A stretch of DNA of 64,000 nucleotides from contig CAZLGW010000023.1 of the NCBI GenBank assembly GCA_964559125.1, positions 1 through 64,000 on the forward strand, in the 5' to 3' direction. Both the position numbers and the translations under genes were made by a program. The notes beneath the pieces were generated by a model. The model made no database searches. It was not told the DNA's origin and saw only the letters and a program-made list of their open reading frames with translations. This DNA comes from Ravibacter sp964559125 (GTDB lineage: Bacteria; Bacteroidota; Bacteroidia; Cytophagales; Spirosomataceae). Shown here in pieces: positions 60,523 to 64,000 of the stretch (within the stretch, counting starts at the first letter, position 1; the number at the start of each line of letters is the position of its first letter).

Positions 60523-60555
60523 CAAAGATAGGCCAGCAGACACGTCATTTACAAA
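60523..60555 (-). promoter_or_regulatory. Promoter of tRNA-Ser
   Basis: On the minus strand, -33 TTTG (60552-60555) and -7 TATCTTTG (60523-60530) are separated by 21 nt, a close match to the Bacteroidota consensus. The tRNA starts 17 nt downstream of the -7 box. Confidence 0.75.
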
Positions 60556-60593
60556 CATTCGCTGAAAAATCTTCGTATCCCGAAGCCATTCCC

Positions 60594-60601
60594 TAACTTT
60601 G
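60594..60601 (+). promoter_or_regulatory. -7 promoter element for the VWA gene
   Basis: TAACTTTG fits TAnnTTTG, 34 bp upstream of the VWA protein ATG at 60636. No clear -33 box. Confidence 0.5.
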
Positions 60602-60635
60602 AGCGTTGACTGGCAAGAGGCTTGAAGAAAACAAG

Positions 60636-61595
60636 ATGAACTGGACGCATCCCCCGGCGACAACCGAATATATCCTCATCGCGGCATTCCTGGCTGTGAA
60701 TGTGCTGTTTATTTTCCGCACTTTCCGCATCGCAAAGAAATTCGGTACCAGGCCGCGCTCCCTCTTTATCAAGTTTTTGCTGCGTAGCGTTGTTCTGGGA
60801 CTGATGATCGTTGCCCTGAGTGGCCCCTATTTCGGGGAGATAGAACGCAAATTACTCGTATTGGGAAGAGATATCTACCTGGCGGTGGATGTGTCGAAAT
60901 CAATGGATGCCACCGATGTGGCGCCCAGCAGGCTTGAAAAGGTAAAATATGAGCTCAACCTCCTGGTCCAGCAACTGGCCAATAACCGGATAGGCCTGAT
61001 CGCTTTTTCTAATGATGCTTTTATACAATCACCTCTTACCTACGACAGCGAATCTCTGCAGTTCCTGATCCAGACGCTCGATACGAAGCTTCTGTCGGGG
61101 CAGGGGACCGATGTATGCTCGGCCCTGAAGCTGGCTTATGAAAAGATGAGCCGGAGCCGGGATATGAATACATCCAGAATTGTGATAGTGTTTACCGACG
61201 GCGAGAACGGGACCCAATGCAGGGACGACCTGATGTGGAAGCTGAAAATGGAAGACTTCCTGGTTTTTTATGTGGGAGTAGGGAGCCAGAACGGCAGCAC
61301 GATCCCGACAGATGACGGGATATTACAGACCGAAAAAGGAGAGGTGGTGGTCAGCCGTCTGAACGAGCCTGCCCTGATCAAGCTGGCTAACGAGACAGAT
61401 TCGGAATATTTCAGGATAGGCGACGGCGGCGTCGATACCGAGGAGCTCATCAGGGCCGTCAACAATTCCCGGACCCATCGTATAGATACCCGGAGTATAG
61501 ATGTCGCAAACAATAAATATTATTATTTTTTGGGGATTGCCCTGCTTTTGCTCGCTTTGGATATCCTTATTACGTTCCGGACTTTCCGAGTTTAG
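60636..61595 (+). CDS. VWA-domain membrane protein (BatA/BatB-like)
   Basis: About 319 residues from ATG 60636; an upstream TTG at 60606 is less likely. Two N-terminal membrane helices (about 8-30 and 48-66), a von Willebrand A domain at about 80-275 with MIDAS motif DVSKSMDATD and FTDGENGT, and a C-terminal helix (YYFLGIALLLLALDILITF). This is the layout of BatA/BatB proteins of the Bacteroides aerotolerance operon. A TPR protein follows, like BatC. The role may be envelope stress tolerance; the MoxR ATPase partner is not in the window. Confidence 0.88.
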   Translation: MNWTHPPATTEYILIAAFLAVNVLFIFRTFRIAKKFGTRPRSLFIKFLLRSVVLGLMIVALSGPYFGEIERKLLVLGRDIYLAVDVSKSMDATDVAPSRLEKVKYELNLLVQQLANNRIGLIAFSNDAFIQSPLTYDSESLQFLIQTLDTKLLSGQGTDVCSALKLAYEKMSRSRDMNTSRIVIVFTDGENGTQCRDDLMWKLKMEDFLVFYVGVGSQNGSTIPTDDGILQTEKGEVVVSRLNEPALIKLANETDSEYFRIGDGGVDTEELIRAVNNSRTHRIDTRSIDVANNKYYYFLGIALLLLALDILITFRTFRV

Positions 61596-61674
61596 GTCAC
61601 ATATTGTACATTTGTCATAAGGACGAGCAGCCGGTAGCGGAAAAAGGGCGTTGTATGTGAAATTTCAGGTAGCC

Positions 61675-62391
61675 ATGATCCATTTGTATTTGTGGGTAGT
61701 GTTGTGGATCTGGGATGTTATTTCCCTGCCTTCCGCCACGTATATCCGGGAGACAAAGATAGCGGCGGAGGAGTCTTTCGGGAACGGGGATTACCTGAAA
61801 GCCGCCATACTTTACAAGCAGGTTGTGGATGCTTCCATTTTTTCGGATCCGGCCGGCCGCTTAAATATGGCACATGCCTATTTCCTGGCAGGAGAAATCG
61901 AGCAGGCCTATCAGAATTACCTGGTGTTGAGCCGTGTAGACGACGTGAAGCTTGCAGCAAAAGCCAGGTCGCAAATGGCGATGATAGCGCTGGTAAGAGG
62001 CGATACGGCACAGGCGCTGGGCAGGTTGAGGGAAGCGATCCTGCTGGACTTCGACAACCGCGCGGTAGTGACGGATTTCGAGATATTACGTCATCGCTTT
62101 TCAGGAAAGGTGGAATTGGGACAGGAAGAGCAATCCAAAAGTACAGCTCAGGACTCCCTGACCAATCCGGTGGAAAATATTCCGGTTCCTGACGAAATGA
62201 ACAATGCCGTGGTGGAACAGTCGGACCAGAGGGATCAGTTGTTGCAGAACCTGGATAAAATTAACATGAGTGAAGAGCAGGCCAGGTCCGTTTTGGATGC
62301 CATGAAAGTAAACGAAAGACAGTATATTTATCAGCTTCGAAGGTTGAGCGTGCACGGGACGGCAAAATCCGGGAAGAAAGTGGAGTGGTAA
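61675..62391 (+). CDS. TPR protein, BatC-like
   Basis: About 238 residues from ATG 61675; TTG 61651 and GTG 61657 are in frame upstream. A hydrophobic N-terminus (LYLWVVLWIWDVISL) acts as signal or anchor. TPR repeats cover about 25-150 (AEESFGNGDYLKAAILYKQV, NMAHAYFLAGEIEQAYQNYL, MAMIALVRGDTAQALGRLRE). A charged tail ends with DKINMSEEQARSVLDAMKVN, similar to the C-terminus of BatC. It follows the VWA gene by about 80 nt and probably works with it in the periplasm. Confidence 0.78.
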   Translation: MIHLYLWVVLWIWDVISLPSATYIRETKIAAEESFGNGDYLKAAILYKQVVDASIFSDPAGRLNMAHAYFLAGEIEQAYQNYLVLSRVDDVKLAAKARSQMAMIALVRGDTAQALGRLREAILLDFDNRAVVTDFEILRHRFSGKVELGQEEQSKSTAQDSLTNPVENIPVPDEMNNAVVEQSDQRDQLLQNLDKINMSEEQARSVLDAMKVNERQYIYQLRRLSVHGTAKSGKKVEW

Positions 62392-62445
62392 ATGCTATAT
62401 ACGACCATCTGTTTTTAATAAATAAAATTAGCTTAAAGCACTTCA

Positions 62446-63378
62446 ATGGTTGCGTTAAAAGAAACCAATTTTCAATTTCCCGGTCAGACAGGGTTTTACA
62501 GGGGTAAGGTAAGAGATGTCTATTCGTTTGCGGATAAGCTTGTAATGGTAGCGTCCGACAGGATCTCGGCTTTTGATGTGGTGCTCCCGAGGGCCATCCC
62601 GTTTAAAGGGCAGGTGCTTAACCAGCTCGCAGCCCATTTCCTGGAAGCTACCCGCGACATTGTCCCTAACTGGCTTTTATCGGTCCCCGATCCCAATGTA
62701 AGCGTCGGGCGCCGCTGCGAGACTTTCCCGGTGGAAATGGTCGTGAGAGGATACCTGTCGGGGCATGCATGGCGCGAATACAAGGCCGGGAGGAGAATGA
62801 TTTGCGGCGTAAGCCTGCCGGAAGGATTGAAAGAAAGCGATAGGCTCCCGCTCCCGATTATTACGCCTACGACCAAGGCCCATGAAGGGCATGACGAGGA
62901 TATCTCGAGAGAAGAAATCATCAGCAAGGGGCTGGTTGCTGAAGAAGAGTATGTGCAGCTTGAAAAGTATGCGCTGGCGCTCTTTCAGAAAGGTACGGAG
63001 ATGGCCGCAGAGCAGGGATTGATACTGGTAGATACGAAATACGAGTTCGGGAAATACGAGGGGGCTATTTACCTGATAGATGAAATCCATACACCCGATT
63101 CATCACGGTATTTTTACCTCGACACCTATGAAGCTAACCAGCAGGCGGGATTACCGCAGCGCCAGCTGTCGAAGGAATTCGTCAGAGAATGGCTGATAGC
63201 CAACGGGTTCCAGGGGAAAGAAGGGCAGGAAGTGCCGGTCATGGACGACGAACGCGTCGGCATGATTTCCGAACGATATATAGAATTGTACGAAAAGGTA
63301 ACCGGAAAACCCTTCATAAAGGCCGGCCAGGAGGATATCCTGGGAAGAATATCGCGAAATATCATCACCATTTTATAA
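62446..63378 (+). CDS. purC: Phosphoribosylaminoimidazole-succinocarboxamide synthase
   Basis: 310 residues, the long SAICAR synthase form. Motifs: FYRGKVRDVYSF and VMVASDRISAFDVVLPRAIP at the N-terminus, VEMVVRGYLSGHAWREYKAG, ITPTTKAHEGHDEDIS, GLILVDTKYEFG and LIDEIHTPDSSRYF. It joins aspartate to CAIR in purine synthesis. The STAS-protein gene follows 30 nt downstream, and rnz after that, an order I recall from other Bacteroidota. Confidence 0.97.
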   Translation: MVALKETNFQFPGQTGFYRGKVRDVYSFADKLVMVASDRISAFDVVLPRAIPFKGQVLNQLAAHFLEATRDIVPNWLLSVPDPNVSVGRRCETFPVEMVVRGYLSGHAWREYKAGRRMICGVSLPEGLKESDRLPLPIITPTTKAHEGHDEDISREEIISKGLVAEEEYVQLEKYALALFQKGTEMAAEQGLILVDTKYEFGKYEGAIYLIDEIHTPDSSRYFYLDTYEANQQAGLPQRQLSKEFVREWLIANGFQGKEGQEVPVMDDERVGMISERYIELYEKVTGKPFIKAGQEDILGRISRNIITIL

Positions 63379-63408
63379 ACAGGAATACCCTTAATCAATA
63401 CTCCGGGA

Positions 63409-63816
63409 ATGGACTTCACAATAGATAAAAAGGAGCAATACTCCCTGATTGAACTCAGGGAAACTTTTTTGGGGAATGAAATACCGGCTTCACTGGAGGA
63501 GGTCGCCAGAGCCGCCCTGAAAGCTAGCCACAACCTGATACTCCATCTTGAAAAGTGTACGGACTTCGACAGCACAGGAGCTATGGTCCTCAGGAAAGTA
63601 AACAGATTGTGTGCAAATGACCTCGGTATTTTCATTGTCGTGACCAGGAACGAGGACCTGATTGAGAAACTCGACAATGCCAAGATCCAGGACCTGGAAA
63701 TTTTCTATACCGTTGAAGAGGCGATCGATGCGGTATTTATGCACGACCTTGAAAATGAGTTCGGGGCCGGGGAAGACGGCTATGATCCGGAAGACTATGA
63801 CAACGGCGAGGATTGA
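63409..63816 (+). CDS. STAS-domain protein, anti-sigma-factor-antagonist-like
   Basis: 135 residues. A STAS fold is indicated by DFTIDKKEQYSLIELRETFL, a central strand LILHLEKCTDFDSTGAMVL with the DST-G site where related antagonists are phosphorylated on Ser/Thr, and GIFIVVTRNEDLIEKL. The C-terminal 25 residues are very acidic. It lies between purC and rnz. No partner kinase or sigma factor gene is nearby. Confidence 0.82.
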   Translation: MDFTIDKKEQYSLIELRETFLGNEIPASLEEVARAALKASHNLILHLEKCTDFDSTGAMVLRKVNRLCANDLGIFIVVTRNEDLIEKLDNAKIQDLEIFYTVEEAIDAVFMHDLENEFGAGEDGYDPEDYDNGED

Positions 63817-63866
63817 ATACGGCCGGTAAACAGGATATTCATCAGGCTCACGATTCACCGGAAGTA

Positions 63867-64000
63867 TTGTCTTTGCAGGTTACCATATTAGGTTCGGGTT
63901 CGGCGTTGCCCACACAGGGGCGCCATCCTTCCGCCCAACTGGTCTCTGCCGAATCTGCAGGGTACCTGGTCGATTGCGGGGAAGGGACTCAATATCTCCT
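63867..64000 (+). CDS. rnz: Ribonuclease Z, N-terminal part (cut by window end)
   Basis: About 44 codons are visible. Starting from TTG 63867 the protein reads (M)SLQVTILGSGSALPT, then SAGYLVDCGEGTQYL. TILGSGSALPT and DCGEGTQ are the RNase Z/ElaC signatures. The enzyme removes 3' trailers from tRNA precursors. Here the trailer function matters, because the tRNA-Ser in this window does not encode CCA. A TTG at 63813, overlapping the STAS stop, would give a longer N-terminus and is less likely. Confidence 0.88.
   Translation, partial: MSLQVTILGSGSALPTQGRHPSAQLVSAESAGYLVDCGEGTQYL

Overview
The window comes from a member of the Bacteroidota, probably the Cytophagales. Several things point there: type IX secretion (T9SS) C-terminal sorting domains, a SusC/SusD pair with FecR and an ECF sigma factor, a LytS/LytTR two-component pair, families largely confined to Bacteroidota (DUF4293, DUF5606), and TAnnTTTG-type -7 promoter elements. 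It is chromosomal, about 50 percent GC by eye, with no transposase, integrase, phage gene, CRISPR array or rRNA. There is one tRNA, tRNA-Ser(GCT), on the minus strand near 60.4 kb.

Layout. 0-1.1 kb: small membrane proteins, including an SdpI-like protein and a PH-domain protein. 1.1-9 kb (minus): two large T9SS-exported paralogs, one with a subtilase N-terminus and one with a LamG N-terminus, below a TPR/transmembrane/HTH regulator. 9-16.3 kb (minus): a compact housekeeping run recQ-purD-ricT-anmK-lhgO. 16.3-30.4 kb: kdsD, DUF4293, rimO, two glycosyltransferase-like genes, an OmpA-family protein, prmA, a 1565-residue exported protein of unknown function, plsY and an M20 peptidase. 30.5-37.2 kb: exported TIM-barrel epimerase-like proteins, a LytS/LytTR pair and an outer-membrane beta-barrel receptor. 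37.6-51.2 kb (minus): a sugar-acid utilization locus in the order ECF sigma, FecR, SusC with STN domain, SusD, amidohydrolase, HpaI-type aldolase, GntP permease, tartronate-semialdehyde reductase, UxuA-like dehydratase, glucarate-dehydratase-like enolase. 51.4-55.1 kb: DUF502, engB/yihA, DUF5606, a FabH-like ketosynthase and a polytopic membrane protein. 55.6-60.3 kb: a 1589-residue T9SS beta-helix protein with a recent internal duplication. 60.6-64 kb: a VWA/TPR pair of Bat type, purC, a STAS protein and the start of rnz.

The 37.6-51.2 kb locus is the clearest multi-gene system. Its enzymes fit aldarate -> keto-deoxy-aldarate -> pyruvate + tartronate semialdehyde -> glycerate, placed behind a SusCD uptake pair and an ECF/FecR surface-signalling switch instead of the glycoside hydrolases that normally accompany SusCD. 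Other notable structure: a roughly 120-bp intergenic element of four small hairpins present twice, a 28-bp perfect palindrome that supplies a stop codon, intergenic-repeat-like DNA inside the subtilase gene, and a 344-bp identical repeat inside the beta-helix gene. All functional statements are from reading the sequence; no database search was run.
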